Below are positions 1-8,431 of a stretch of DNA of 64,000 nucleotides, one piece after another. Under the pieces are notes generated by a model. It ran no database searches and was not told the DNA's origin. It saw only the letters and a program-made list of their open reading frames with translations. The stretch is from CBDCVO01 sp965223085 (GTDB lineage Bacteria > Pseudomonadota > Gammaproteobacteria > Ga0077536). The translations under genes were made by a program, and so were the position numbers. Numbering within the stretch: position 1 is the stretch's first letter; every line of letters starts with the position of its first letter. The stretch is from positions 4,464,001-4,528,000 of the forward strand of contig OZ244981.1 in the NCBI GenBank assembly GCA_965223085.1. Reading direction: 5' to 3'.

Positions 1-2
1 AA

Positions 3-88
3 CTTTTATGCCAGCAGGCTGCCGGACTTAGGGGTCCGGCAGCCTGCTGGCGCTCACGGGCAAACTCCTTAGCCCGAGCGCATAAAAG
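3..88. other. Three-way-junction inverted-repeat element
   Basis: Bases 3-10 (CTTTTATG) pair exactly with 81-88 (CATAAAAG). Directly inside, 11-27 pairs with 34-50 as a perfect 17-bp GC-rich hairpin with a 6-nt loop. A second hairpin fills 51-80: stems 51-54/77-80 and 57-61/72-76, with a 2-nt bulge at 55-56. No base is left unpaired at the junction. The second hairpin's loop contains CTCCTT, complementary to the AAGGA (86-90) that could serve as Shine-Dalgarno for the ATG at 99. It could be a cis-regulatory leader, a palindromic mobile-element end, or a terminator of an upstream gene outside the window. The pairing is seen directly; the role is unknown. Confidence 0.6.
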
Positions 89-98
89 GAATCGTCGA

Positions 99-1131
99 AT
101 GAGTGATCCCGCCAATAACATTCATTCTCAAGCCGAACTCAGCGACGACGAGCGTGCGTTGCTCGATGCGTTCCTCAGTGAGCATCAACGCGTCTATGGC
201 CCTGACCCGGAGATCATGCGCAACCACGGCCTTATGCCACGCAGCGCTATCGAACTGCGCGGATTGTCGGGCGAACTCGATGTTGACAAAGTCAATCTCG
301 TACGTAGCCGCATCGCATCCGCACTCGAAGAAGGCTACAACATGGTCGAGAAAATGGGAGTGGCGCCTTGCCGACATGAAGGTTAAACTGCATGCGGTAT
401 TGCGTTTGCCCGCGGTCATCGACGGGTTTGGTAGCGATTATTTAGTCGCGACATTACGCAAAACGCTCGCAGATACGGAGGCCGAAGTACGTCGACGCAT
501 CGCGGAACTTCCCGACGGCACGGTGCGGGTAAATTCATGGATAGACGACAGTCTGCACGAGCACATTCTGGCGAAGTGGCCACTCGCCATTACCGTATCG
601 GGACAGCGAATGATCTTCGATTTGCGCGGTGCGTGTCCCGAGCTTTCAAATCGATCGATCAATACGCATTTGAATTCGCTGAAAACTTGTCTCACGACGA
701 ACATGATCCTCTACGTGTGGCCTGACCTGGCGGTGAATCAAGCCGTGTTCAGCCCGATCGAAGTACTAACCGATCGCAACGCTTTGCTCGACCCCGGTGA
801 TGAGTGCCCGAACGCGAGGCGCGTAAAGCGCGCGGCGTACCCTTCGATGCGTTCTACACCGCTTGGATCAAAGACGAACCAGATCCTGAGCTACCGTATA
901 GGGACAGCTGGGGTGACGATATCGACGAAGTCATCGCAACCCCGCCCGGTGCGGCGCGGTATCGCATGAAAGCCAGCGAAATGACCGGCATTATGCTCTC
1001 CAACCCCAAAGATCGACGCATCGCTGAGCTCGAAGCAGAACGCGCACACCGCGGTTAAACGCAACGACAAAACACGACTTGCGTTGCCGAAATTGCAATT
1101 CGAGATCGAAGACGGCACGGTTGATTGTTAG
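99..1131 (+). pseudogene. Decayed HyuB / acetone carboxylase alpha-type gene
   Basis: Several frames join to give pieces of one hydantoinase B/acetone carboxylase-type subunit, a cytosolic ATP-dependent carboxylase or oxoprolinase-fold component. Frame 3 (99-386) gives an N-terminal piece ending near EEGYNMVEKMGVAP. Frame 1 from about 376 gives a C-terminal-half piece with RMIFDLRGACPELSNRSIN and VWPDLAVNQAVFSPIEVLTD. Frame 3 again (804-1058) gives EREARKARGVPF to AELEAERAHRG, and a last shift gives a tail ending at 1131. Family members exceed 700 residues, while about 340 remain here, so a large internal deletion near 365-380 and at least two frameshifts are implied. An AAAGGA Shine-Dalgarno precedes the ATG at 99. 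The family call rests on remembered motif similarity. Confidence 0.65.
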
Positions 1132-1144
1132 CGATAAGGCGTAG

Positions 1145-1912
1145 ATGAACACCATGGTGGAAACGAATCGGAATTTCGCGCGCAAAGTACGCCAGGGTGA
1201 CCTCCAGATCGGTACGGCGATTACCTTGGCTTGTCCAGAAGTCGTTGAAATGCTGTCGCAGTGCGGCTTCGATTGGCTGTTTATCGACGCTGAACACGGC
1301 CCCTTCGACCCGCATGACGCCCAGAAACTGTTGCAAGCCGCCCGCTGCCCTTGCTTGATTCGGCTTCCGGGACACGATGAAGTGTGGGTGAAAAAAGCGC
1401 TCGACATCGGCGCTGCCGGAATCGTCGTCCCGCAAGTCAATTCGGTAGCACAAGCCCAGCGCATTGTCTCATTGTGCCACTATCCGCCTGCAGGTGTGCG
1501 CGGCATGGGTCTCGCGCGGGCGCACAATTATGGGCTCGATCCGGACTATCTCGCCGAGTCGGCCGCACGCACGGCAATCGTCCTACAGGCGGAACACAAA
1601 GACGGAATCGCGAACCTTCCAGACATTGTCAAAGTCCCAGGGGTGGACGCGATTCTCGCCGGGCCCTGGGATCTCTCCGCCAGCTTCGGCAAACCTGGCG
1701 ATATCGACGCTCCCGAAGTTAGCGCAGCAATTGGCCGCGTCGCTGAAGTTTGTACGAACTCGCAGATCACCGCGGCGATTTTTACGGTCAGTGCGGCACA
1801 CGCCAAGGCGGCGATTGCGCAGGGGTTCAAACTTATCGTGCTTAGCGCCGATACCGCCCATCTGCTCAGCGGTGTACGCACGCTACTTTCCGAGCTCAAA
1901 GATTCAGAATAG
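1145..1912 (+). CDS. HpcH/HpaI family aldolase
   Basis: A 255-residue protein of full family length. The family cleaves or forms C-C bonds through pyruvate or acetyl-CoA enolates (4-hydroxy-2-oxoheptanedioate aldolase, citrate lyase beta relatives). Family landmarks are the FIDAEHGPFD segment near residue 47, which includes the metal-ligand Glu region, the GIVVPQVNS strand and the GMGLARAHNYG loop. No signal peptide is seen, so it is cytosolic. An AAGG lies 5 nt before the ATG; a second Met follows at residue 4. It sits 13 nt after the decayed HyuB-type gene, so it may be what is left of a catabolic operon. The substrate cannot be read from the sequence. Confidence 0.85.
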   Translation: MNTMVETNRNFARKVRQGDLQIGTAITLACPEVVEMLSQCGFDWLFIDAEHGPFDPHDAQKLLQAARCPCLIRLPGHDEVWVKKALDIGAAGIVVPQVNSVAQAQRIVSLCHYPPAGVRGMGLARAHNYGLDPDYLAESAARTAIVLQAEHKDGIANLPDIVKVPGVDAILAGPWDLSASFGKPGDIDAPEVSAAIGRVAEVCTNSQITAAIFTVSAAHAKAAIAQGFKLIVLSADTAHLLSGVRTLLSELKDSE

Positions 1913-1965
1913 AGCTTCGTTCATGATCAGCAATCAGCCGCGTAATTAAAGTCACGCGATCATCG

Positions 1966-2718
1966 CTACCGCTGTTGATTGATCGTCCAATCGTAATCAA
2001 TAAAACGCACGCGCCAATTAGTAGGGATCTTATTCTCGCGGAACTGGTTAATGTAAGTAATCAATTCCGTATCCAGCTCACTCGCGGCAAAATCTTCAGT
2101 ATAGAAGTCGAGAATTTCGGACACCCATAGCGCTTGCTTGCTAGCATCCAAGCGAATGTGTTTTTCGCTAGCGAAAAATTCACGTGCGAGCTTGGTAAGT
2201 TGTGCATCTACGGTCGGGGCCAGAAACGGTGCCTGTGGTAGGCGCGGGCAGTCCTTGACCATGCAATTCAAAGCAAAATGAATCCGGGCATCGCCCAGCG
2301 GTCGAATAACCTCGTTTTCATAGTCATACAGATTCGTTTGGTCACCGTCGACGACAATTTTTCTAAACTTAAAAAATCGCACACGCTTGAAAAAACTGTC
2401 AAAATCTTGCGGGACATCTTTATCGATAACACCCTGCATTGCCATCGCGTTGTAAGCATTGAGGTGAAACGCCAAAATCTCGTCCCGTGATGAGAACGCG
2501 TCTGGATTCGTCCGTGGTCCATCTTGGGCGAGCGCTGCAACAAAACGATCGAGATCCCCACGGTCTTGCGCTAGCGCGCGAAAGTCAGTTCTACCGTGGG
2601 GATCGACATAGCTTGCTAAGACGTTTGCCCAAGCGCTCAAGGCATCTTCATAGCTCGCTTCGGCGCCGAGACCTAGTGCCATGAGCATAACGGCGATGAT
2701 GGTACGGGCGCCGTTCAT
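1966..2718 (-). CDS. Exported DUF547 protein
   Basis: A 250-residue protein with an N-terminal signal peptide (RTIIAVMLMALGLGAEA) followed by a DUF547 domain. The segment FHLNAYNAMAMQGV, the conserved HFALNC motif and a C-terminal WVSEILDFYTEDF stretch fit that family. DUF547 proteins are secreted or periplasmic with no settled biochemical role. Its ATG overlaps the stop of the upstream radical SAM gene by four bases (ATGA), which implies translational coupling. The pairing suggests they act in one process, but which one cannot be told. Confidence 0.75.
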   Translation of the reverse strand: MNGARTIIAVMLMALGLGAEASYEDALSAWANVLASYVDPHGRTDFRALAQDRGDLDRFVAALAQDGPRTNPDAFSSRDEILAFHLNAYNAMAMQGVIDKDVPQDFDSFFKRVRFFKFRKIVVDGDQTNLYDYENEVIRPLGDARIHFALNCMVKDCPRLPQAPFLAPTVDAQLTKLAREFFASEKHIRLDASKQALWVSEILDFYTEDFAASELDTELITYINQFRENKIPTNWRVRFIDYDWTINQQR

Positions 2719-4121
2719 ACCGTCACGCTGTGCCGTACATTATCGCGCCGTGAAACCGTACGTTGCGCTTTCTTGCGCGGTTCGAATTTGACCAGCGACC
2801 CATCGCGTTTATGCACTAACACAGGCTTTAGAATATAGCGATCGCGCTCCGCGTTATGCGCGCACATGGACACCGGCCCGTCTTGCGTCATGACTGTGAA
2901 CGAACACGCTTCGAGTCGCTCTGGATCCAGCGCTTTAGCATCCATGAAATTTTGCACAAAAAGTGAAAGTTTTTGTACTTTGCCGCGGGCGATAAATAGA
3001 TCCTTCTTAGCGCGCCACAAAAACCCGATTGCGATGAGTACAACTTTCGCCATGAATCGCGGTTGCTTTAGCAACTCTTGCAAATAGCCGATCGCCACAC
3101 GTAGTTTTCCAAGTCGCGCGTCGTAATACCGACCACGATAAGCAGCGAGCAGTTCCGCAAATAACGTTTCATCGGCAATGACTGGATATATCTGACGATT
3201 AATCACGAGCATCGGCACATAACTGTGGCACTTCGGGTGGCCGATTCGAACGACATCCCACGGAAGTTCACGATCACATGTTTTATCGATCTCTATCCGC
3301 ACTGACGCTAGAGAAAGGAGCGGGTCTTTTTGATGCCACACCCCCCTACCCGTATCGGCTTGCAGTTGAAATGAGACGAAACCGATGTGTTCGGCATTGG
3401 CAATGAAGTAGCGCACCAAGTCCGGAATCTCGGCGAAATTTCCGTCGTGAATGGTGGTATTAAAAATTACCATCAATCCGAGGCCCGACGCGCGTCTTAA
3501 GTATTCATCCCTTACTGCGTTGAGGGCTCGCTCGGTGTCGTAACCCAATCGCCGTTGAGTTGTATCGACGTGAAACGCGACATCACACAGTCCCGCCTCG
3601 GCGAGGTCGACGAGCAACCTACGCGACGCGGCGATGCCGTTGGTAAATAATGCCGGAAACAAGCCGATTTTTCGCGCGTAGCGAACGATTTCCACAAGCT
3701 CACGGTGTTTGCGTAAGGTGGGATCACCGCCGGTAATTTGCACGTTGGCGCGCGCGCCGTAGCTCGCTCGAATCGCATCGAGGCGGCGAAATATTTCCTC
3801 AATCGGGAGATCGGCGACGGCTTCGGAATTCTCAGACAAATAACACAGCGTGCAATCTAAATTGCAACGCTGCGTAATTTCGACCGCGGTGCAGCCGATC
3901 GTTAGCGTTCTACCGATTAACTGATTCGGCGAGAAAACCTTGTTCATGCGCTCCCGGGCGTGCGATAGCTTCTTATTGTGGTTATTCATAGGGGTAGTTA
4001 GAGAACGGCCGGCGGGATTTAGTTCCATGAAAATATGGCGGCACGTTTTCTCTCGATGCCGTGCGACCGGGTTGGCTTCTGCGCTGTCTATGGCGAGGCC
4101 CGTGGTTTGCATCGATCTCAA
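2715..4121 (-). CDS. Radical SAM protein
   Basis: Encodes up to 468 residues. The radical SAM CX3CX2C motif is visible as CNLDCTLC (residues 86-93 of the longest form), followed by the SAM-binding GGDP motif (QITGGDPTLRK). The enzyme should bind a [4Fe-4S] cluster and cleave S-adenosylmethionine in the cytosol; the substrate is unknown. The C-terminal third contains further Cys and His residues (SFTVMTQDGPVSMCAHNAE). The start is uncertain: the longest frame begins at 4121, but Met45 (3989) and Met59 (3947, preceded by GGGAG at short spacing) are realistic. It is transcribed with the DUF547 gene, and diverges from the flavin oxidoreductase gene at 4204 across an 82-bp gap. Confidence 0.8.
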   Translation of the reverse strand: MRSMQTTGLAIDSAEANPVARHREKTCRHIFMELNPAGRSLTTPMNNHNKKLSHARERMNKVFSPNQLIGRTLTIGCTAVEITQRCNLDCTLCYLSENSEAVADLPIEEIFRRLDAIRASYGARANVQITGGDPTLRKHRELVEIVRYARKIGLFPALFTNGIAASRRLLVDLAEAGLCDVAFHVDTTQRRLGYDTERALNAVRDEYLRRASGLGLMVIFNTTIHDGNFAEIPDLVRYFIANAEHIGFVSFQLQADTGRGVWHQKDPLLSLASVRIEIDKTCDRELPWDVVRIGHPKCHSYVPMLVINRQIYPVIADETLFAELLAAYRGRYYDARLGKLRVAIGYLQELLKQPRFMAKVVLIAIGFLWRAKKDLFIARGKVQKLSLFVQNFMDAKALDPERLEACSFTVMTQDGPVSMCAHNAERDRYILKPVLVHKRDGSLVKFEPRKKAQRTVSRRDNVRHSVTV

Positions 4122-4203
4122 CCGCTAGCAGAGATAATATCATCCCTGCGGCCGTAGACCCGCGGCAAGTGACGAACCCATAAGATCATAAAGAGGCTTC
4201 TCA

Positions 4204-5091
4204 ATGAATGTACCGATCGGGCTTATCCAATGGACTGAAGGCACACGCGGCGCCGAGCTGGGCGAATACGTACAGCGACTCGAACGCCTTGGTTATCACG
4301 AACTTTGGCTACCTGAGATTTTTGGGCGCGAGCCGTTTGCGACTGCGGGTTACTTATTGGCCTTAACGTCTCGCCTTCGTGTATCGACCGGTATCGCGAA
4401 TGTATACGCCCACGATGCTGACTCAGCGGCACAAGCAGCCAATACGCTCGCCGAATTTTCACATAATCGCTTCACTCTCGGGCTCGGGGTCTCGCATCCG
4501 GTTCTCGTCGAACCGCGCGGTCACACATGGTTAATGCCGGTGCCCAAAATGGACGCTTATCTCGATCGCATGAAAAAAGCGCAAATACTCAGCCCTGAGG
4601 CCACCAGCAAGGCGCCGGTAATCATCGCCGGTCACGGCCCTGGCTTGCAAAAAGTCGCCGCGAAAAAGGCTAATGGTTTGTTTTTGTTTCTGCAAACGGT
4701 CGATACCGTGTGCCGCGCACGCGAAATTCTTGGCCCCGAAAAGCAGATCCATGTCGTCGTGCGCTGCGCGCTCGACGCAAACCCCACAACCGCGCGTGAT
4801 TTAGCGCGCCGTGCTTGTGCTTTCTATACGAGCCTGCCGCCGTATCATAGAGCGTGGGCGCTTGAGGGCTTTGACGAGAGCGACTGGTGCATGCCTACCA
4901 GTGATCGTTTGATCGACGCCATTTGTGCTTGGGGGGATGCTACAGCGATCAAAGAAAAACTCACCGCCTATGTCGACGCGGGCGCAACACACCTGGTGCT
5001 CTACCCCTGCAACCCAGGCGAAGCATACCGAGCGGATAGCGCCATGTCTTTGCAGTGGCATTGGGATTTGCTGGAAGCGATGGCGCCGTGA
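4204..5091 (+). CDS. LLM-class (luciferase-like) oxidoreductase
   Basis: A 295-residue TIM-barrel protein of the bacterial luciferase/F420-dependent type. The segments LGYHELWLPEIFGREPF, LTSRLRVSTGIANVY and NRFTLGLGVSHP are family landmarks around the flavin or F420 site. It is likely a cytosolic oxidoreductase or monooxygenase using FMN or F420; the cofactor cannot be decided from sequence alone. AGAGG lies about 7 nt upstream of the ATG. The next gene starts at a GTG that overlaps this stop codon by four bases, so the two are co-translated. It is divergent from the radical SAM/DUF547 pair. Confidence 0.85.
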   Translation: MNVPIGLIQWTEGTRGAELGEYVQRLERLGYHELWLPEIFGREPFATAGYLLALTSRLRVSTGIANVYAHDADSAAQAANTLAEFSHNRFTLGLGVSHPVLVEPRGHTWLMPVPKMDAYLDRMKKAQILSPEATSKAPVIIAGHGPGLQKVAAKKANGLFLFLQTVDTVCRAREILGPEKQIHVVVRCALDANPTTARDLARRACAFYTSLPPYHRAWALEGFDESDWCMPTSDRLIDAICAWGDATAIKEKLTAYVDAGATHLVLYPCNPGEAYRADSAMSLQWHWDLLEAMAP

Positions 5092-6035
5092 ACTTAAGGC
5101 TCACTGCGATCACGCTACTATGGATCGTAAGTGGTGCCTGCCAGGCCAGTTATGAGACGGTCTATCGCGCAGTCTTCTCTGCGCCGTATAAAACCTTGCC
5201 TCACTATGTCGTTGATAAGAAACTATTCGGGCGCGGCGGAACTGGAACGCAAAATGCACTTTATCAAGCGGCACTTAGAACCTTAACGTCGAATGCCGAC
5301 CTGATTGATTTCGCCAAAGGACAAAAACTTTTTCAACCCAATGGCATTTGTTTCGCGGCCCATTGGCGGATCGACAAAAAAACCGACTTTACCGGCTTAT
5401 TCGCCGCGCCGGCAGCAGCCCGCGGCATCGTGCGGATTTCTGTCATGTTAAGCGGCACGAACAAAGGTGAAAAACGCGCCTTCGCGATGGCGATCAAGCT
5501 TTTCCCGCAAAAACGTCGCGCTGGACGCTCACTAAATCTTCTCATGATGGCATCGATGGGTGGCGCTTACATCGATCATGCAAGCACTGCGGTTATGGAT
5601 AACGAACCCGCATTAGGGAGTCTTCCGCGCCTCTCGGATTGGGGAACTGCACTGAGGATCCGCAAGGATTTAGCGCGTGCGAATACGACCGTAGCTCACG
5701 GCGTCGGGATTGCCAATGCGCGCATTCAATACCGCAGCGTCGCGCATGCTGCGGCGCTAGGCGTCACCGACGAGAACCTCGTTCACGCGCCTGAGTGGTT
5801 ACGCTTGCGGGTGGTGCCCGATACCCCACGGATCGACGCACAGGACTTTCGCGATGAACTCTCGCTGCGAAACTATCCGGACGGTAAACTTATCTACGAG
5901 ATCGAGGTGGCAGGCGATCACGCTGCGGGCAAAGCGGCCGCGCACTGGCAGCCTATCGGCCACCTCGAACTTCACGAATCGATCACCTCTCCTGGCTGCG
6001 ACCGGCGCTTGCATTTTCAGCATCCTTTGCATTAA
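5088..6035 (+). CDS. Exported catalase-fold-like protein
   Basis: I place the start at the GTG at 5088, which overlaps the preceding stop (GTGA) and opens directly with a signal peptide (LRLTAITLLWIVSGACQA). The mature part carries GICFAAHWRID, FTGLFAAP and RGIVRISVML, which recall the haem-pocket strands of catalase-like and SrpA-type proteins. It is shorter (about 315 residues) than classical catalases. It would act in the periplasm on peroxides if haem is bound, but I could not confirm the proximal Tyr motif. Coupling to a flavin oxidoreductase that may generate peroxide is consistent. Family assignment is tentative; the CDS itself is well supported. Confidence 0.6.
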   Translation: MNLRLTAITLLWIVSGACQASYETVYRAVFSAPYKTLPHYVVDKKLFGRGGTGTQNALYQAALRTLTSNADLIDFAKGQKLFQPNGICFAAHWRIDKKTDFTGLFAAPAAARGIVRISVMLSGTNKGEKRAFAMAIKLFPQKRRAGRSLNLLMMASMGGAYIDHASTAVMDNEPALGSLPRLSDWGTALRIRKDLARANTTVAHGVGIANARIQYRSVAHAAALGVTDENLVHAPEWLRLRVVPDTPRIDAQDFRDELSLRNYPDGKLIYEIEVAGDHAAGKAAAHWQPIGHLELHESITSPGCDRRLHFQHPLH

Positions 6036-6147
6036 TACCGCCGCGCCGGAAAGCGGCGTGGAAAAATGTTAAGCCCGGCGTGCCACGCGCAATAAATCCG
6101 CGCGGCACGATCGCATCCACTAACCGCGAGCTAGTTTGCCGCCGGCC

Positions 6148-7227
6148 TTAAGCCGCTTGTTTATCGGCGCTTTGTTTGCGCACCGCGGGGAGAATGTCGG
6201 TACCCAATAGCTCCATTGCGCTCAAAACCTTCGCGTTTTCCAGTCCGCCGATACGTGTCCAGCACAAGAGTTCGTCAAAACCGAATTCGCGGCCCAGACT
6301 AACGAGCTTCTCAACGCAAGCATCTGGTGCATCGCATACGATCGAAGTGCCATCGACGAGATCTTCGAACTCGACTTGCGAGGCCAGATCGCGCGCTTCA
6401 CCGTAACCGTCGTACCCTTTAACATCCTGCTGGCCCTGCGGAGGTGCGACATATTTCGCGATCGTGCGGTAATACCAAGTAACACGCGGCCCAAAGGTAT
6501 TGCGCGCTTCCTCGCGCGTCTTACCAGGATAGACCATCAGCAAACACGCGATCTTGCCACTATTCGGATCATGGCCACCGGCTTGCCGGCCTTTGCGATA
6601 GCTAGCGATCCCTTCTCGGGCTAACTCGGCCGTAAGTCCAAAGACCGTCGACATTAAGATATCGTAGCCGTACCGTCCCGCGATCTCGAAGGTCTCCGGT
6701 GACAGGCAAGCCATGTAGATAGGTGGATGTGGTTGCTGTAGCGGCTTAGGCCGAACACAGAGATCATCAAACTGATAGTGTTTACCATGATAACTGAAAC
6801 GATCTTCGGTCCAACACTTATGAATGACTTCCATGCCTTCGTGAAAGATTTCACGCGAACGCGTTTGATCGACGCCAAAACCTTTATATTCCATCGGTTG
6901 GTAGCCGCGACCGACCCCTAAATCAACCCGGCCGTCACTCATGAGATCGATAAACGCAAAATCTTCAGCGACCCGTACCGGGTTATGGAACGGCAGCACG
7001 ACGACTCCGGTGCTAAGGCGAATCTTAGATGTCCGCGCGGCCACTGCAGCGAGCGATACTTGCGGTGAGGCGCAATAGCCATATTCAGAAAAATGATGCT
7101 CCGCTGGCATCACAGTGTCGTAGCCTAGGCGTTCGGCTTCGATCATGAGTTCCATTTGATTTTTCACCACTTCATGTTCGGTAAAACCCTCTGGGTTCTC
7201 GAACAAATGGAGCATGCCTAATCTCAT
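6148..7227 (-). CDS. LLM-class flavin-dependent oxidoreductase
   Basis: About 359 residues from the Met at 7227, which has an excellent Shine-Dalgarno (GGAGG, 6 nt spacing). A longer frame to 7293 lacks this signal. The N-terminus (MRLGMLHLFENPEG), the EHHFSEYGYCASP motif, STGVVVLPFHNPVRVAEDFA and DLGVGRGYQP are typical of FMN-using luciferase-like monooxygenases. Predicted cytosolic. It is divergent from the selenoprotein-like gene at 7622 across a 394-bp gap holding an FNR/Dnr-like box. The substrate is unknown; nearby acyl-CoA dehydrogenase and aldolase genes suggest catabolism of an organic acid or similar compound. Confidence 0.85.
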   Translation of the reverse strand: MRLGMLHLFENPEGFTEHEVVKNQMELMIEAERLGYDTVMPAEHHFSEYGYCASPQVSLAAVAARTSKIRLSTGVVVLPFHNPVRVAEDFAFIDLMSDGRVDLGVGRGYQPMEYKGFGVDQTRSREIFHEGMEVIHKCWTEDRFSYHGKHYQFDDLCVRPKPLQQPHPPIYMACLSPETFEIAGRYGYDILMSTVFGLTAELAREGIASYRKGRQAGGHDPNSGKIACLLMVYPGKTREEARNTFGPRVTWYYRTIAKYVAPPQGQQDVKGYDGYGEARDLASQVEFEDLVDGTSIVCDAPDACVEKLVSLGREFGFDELLCWTRIGGLENAKVLSAMELLGTDILPAVRKQSADKQAA

Positions 7228-7621
7228 AATTACCTCCAAAACTGAGCTCGACGTAAGTGCTCTAGGGTCGAGGCCGGTGCCGTGAGTCGCCACCGCCGCG
7301 CCCTAGGTGCGTGCGTTGGGCCGGCGATCTTGCGATAACAACGCGCCAACCGTTGATTGAGGATAAGTCGCGACCGCCAGAAAGACTTGATCTGAGTCAA
7401 GCGCCCAATGCGCCCTGCCCGGCCGAGTGACGTTACGGATCGCGGCGCGCGAGCGCACCTCCAAGTGCTTGGAATATTGCAACGCAACGTAGCACGGGAC
7501 CAGCGCTGACGCTGCACCCCGCGCCATCGCGGCAAAGCGGCGCTCGCTATCCCGACGAGCCGCTTACTAAAGTAGTACACTGCGCGTAAATCGTCGAGAT
7601 TGGGAACGCAGGAGGGCGTAG
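7228..7621. other. Divergent intergenic region
   Basis: A 394-base gap between two divergent genes. No coding potential is convincing in either strand. It contains the FNR/Dnr-like palindrome at 7387-7400, listed separately, and the GGAGGG Shine-Dalgarno of the downstream gene at 7610-7615. No clear -35/-10 pair could be fixed by eye. Confidence 0.5.
7387..7400. promoter_or_regulatory. FNR/Dnr-like box
   Basis: TTGAT-CTGA-GTCAA matches nine of ten positions of the FNR palindrome TTGAT-N4-ATCAA and also fits the Dnr/NnrR-type half-site GTCAA. It lies 160 bp from the minus-strand oxidoreductase start and 222 bp from the plus-strand reductase start, so either could be the target. Confidence 0.4.
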
Positions 7622-8425
7622 ATGAAGCGCTGGCGCCAACAACCCATAGCTTACGCGGAAGCACTGGCGCAACACTATGGTGCCATGGGCCATGCACCGT
7701 ACGAATGGACCATTTACGACGAGGCGCCCTGGCATAGACTGAACAAGCCCATCAGCGAGTGTCGCGTAACACTGCTAACTTCCGGGGGCATTTCGCACTG
7801 CGCGATGCCTGCTTGGGACCCATTCGCACGCAATGATCACCGGCTCGATGCGATCTCCGTGGGAGCAGAATCCAGTGATTTCCAGATCCACGATGCCTAC
7901 TACGACCATCGCGACGCCGCGCGTGATATCAATTGTCAGTTTCCGATCGATCGTTTGCGTGAACTGTGCGCGGCGGGTGAAGTCGGCGCGCTCGCGAATC
8001 GATTCTGGAGCGGGTTTATGGGCCGGATTTACAATCGCAGCAAAGTGCTGAGTGAATCAGCACCGGCTTTTGCCCACGAACTGCATCGCGATGAAGTCGA
8101 CTTGCTTATTGCCGTGCCGGCCTGACCTCTCGATCACCAGACCGTGGGTCTGGTCTGCAGAATCGTCGAGGAAAGCGACATTGCCACGGTGTGTTTGTCA
8201 ACGGCGCGCGACCTTAGCCTACAAGTTCGCCCACCACGCTCCGTGTTTATCAATTTTCCCATGGGGAACGCGTTTGGAAAACCGTTCGACACCGACATGC
8301 AAACCGCGATACTGCGGCACTGCCTTGACACTGCGGAGAACTGCGTTACGCCCGGCGAACTCATCGACCTCCCTTACGCTTGGCACCAAGCATTTGCCTT
8401 CGATCCCAACGCGTCGCACATGTAA
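7622..8425 (+). CDS. PrdB/GrdB-type reductase, probable selenoprotein
   Basis: The frame opens at the ATG at 7622 (GGAGGG, 6 nt upstream) and meets TGA at 8123-8125 (codon 168). It then continues open in the same frame to TAA at 8425, giving 267 residues if TGA is read through. Around it the protein reads DLLIAVPA-U-PLDHQTVGLV. This matches the selenocysteine/cysteine active-site region of glycine/betaine/D-proline reductase B-like proteins, where the family usually has a VP-x-(C/U)-P-x-C-H-Q pattern. The UGA therefore falls on the catalytic residue rather than at random. The usual second Cys is Asp here. A hairpin with a GGU near its apex follows. Expected role: reductive cleavage by a selenol in the cytosol. 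An acyl-CoA dehydrogenase gene follows 6 nt later. If selA/selB/selC are absent from the genome, it is instead a nonsense-interrupted gene. Confidence 0.7.
8136..8154 (+). promoter_or_regulatory. Candidate bacterial SECIS hairpin
   Basis: ACCAGACC (8136-8143), GTG, GGTCTGGT (8147-8154) form a perfect 8-bp stem, or a shorter stem with a wider loop that exposes GGU. The GGU at 8147-8149 lies 22-24 nt after the UGA; in E. coli fdhF it lies 19-21 nt after. This is the geometry SelB recognises. Confidence 0.5.
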
Positions 8426-8431
8426 ATCCCC

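Noticed and set aside
103..969. A single 288-codon gene at the left end
   Set aside because: Its first 90 codons are out of frame with the HyuB-like N-terminal piece; only the part after about 376 is homologous. Treated as part of a pseudogene.
7622..8125. Reading the PrdB-like gene as ending at the TGA, with a separate gene starting at GTG 8144
   Set aside because: The downstream part has no Shine-Dalgarno, is in the same frame, and completes the family's C-terminal domain.
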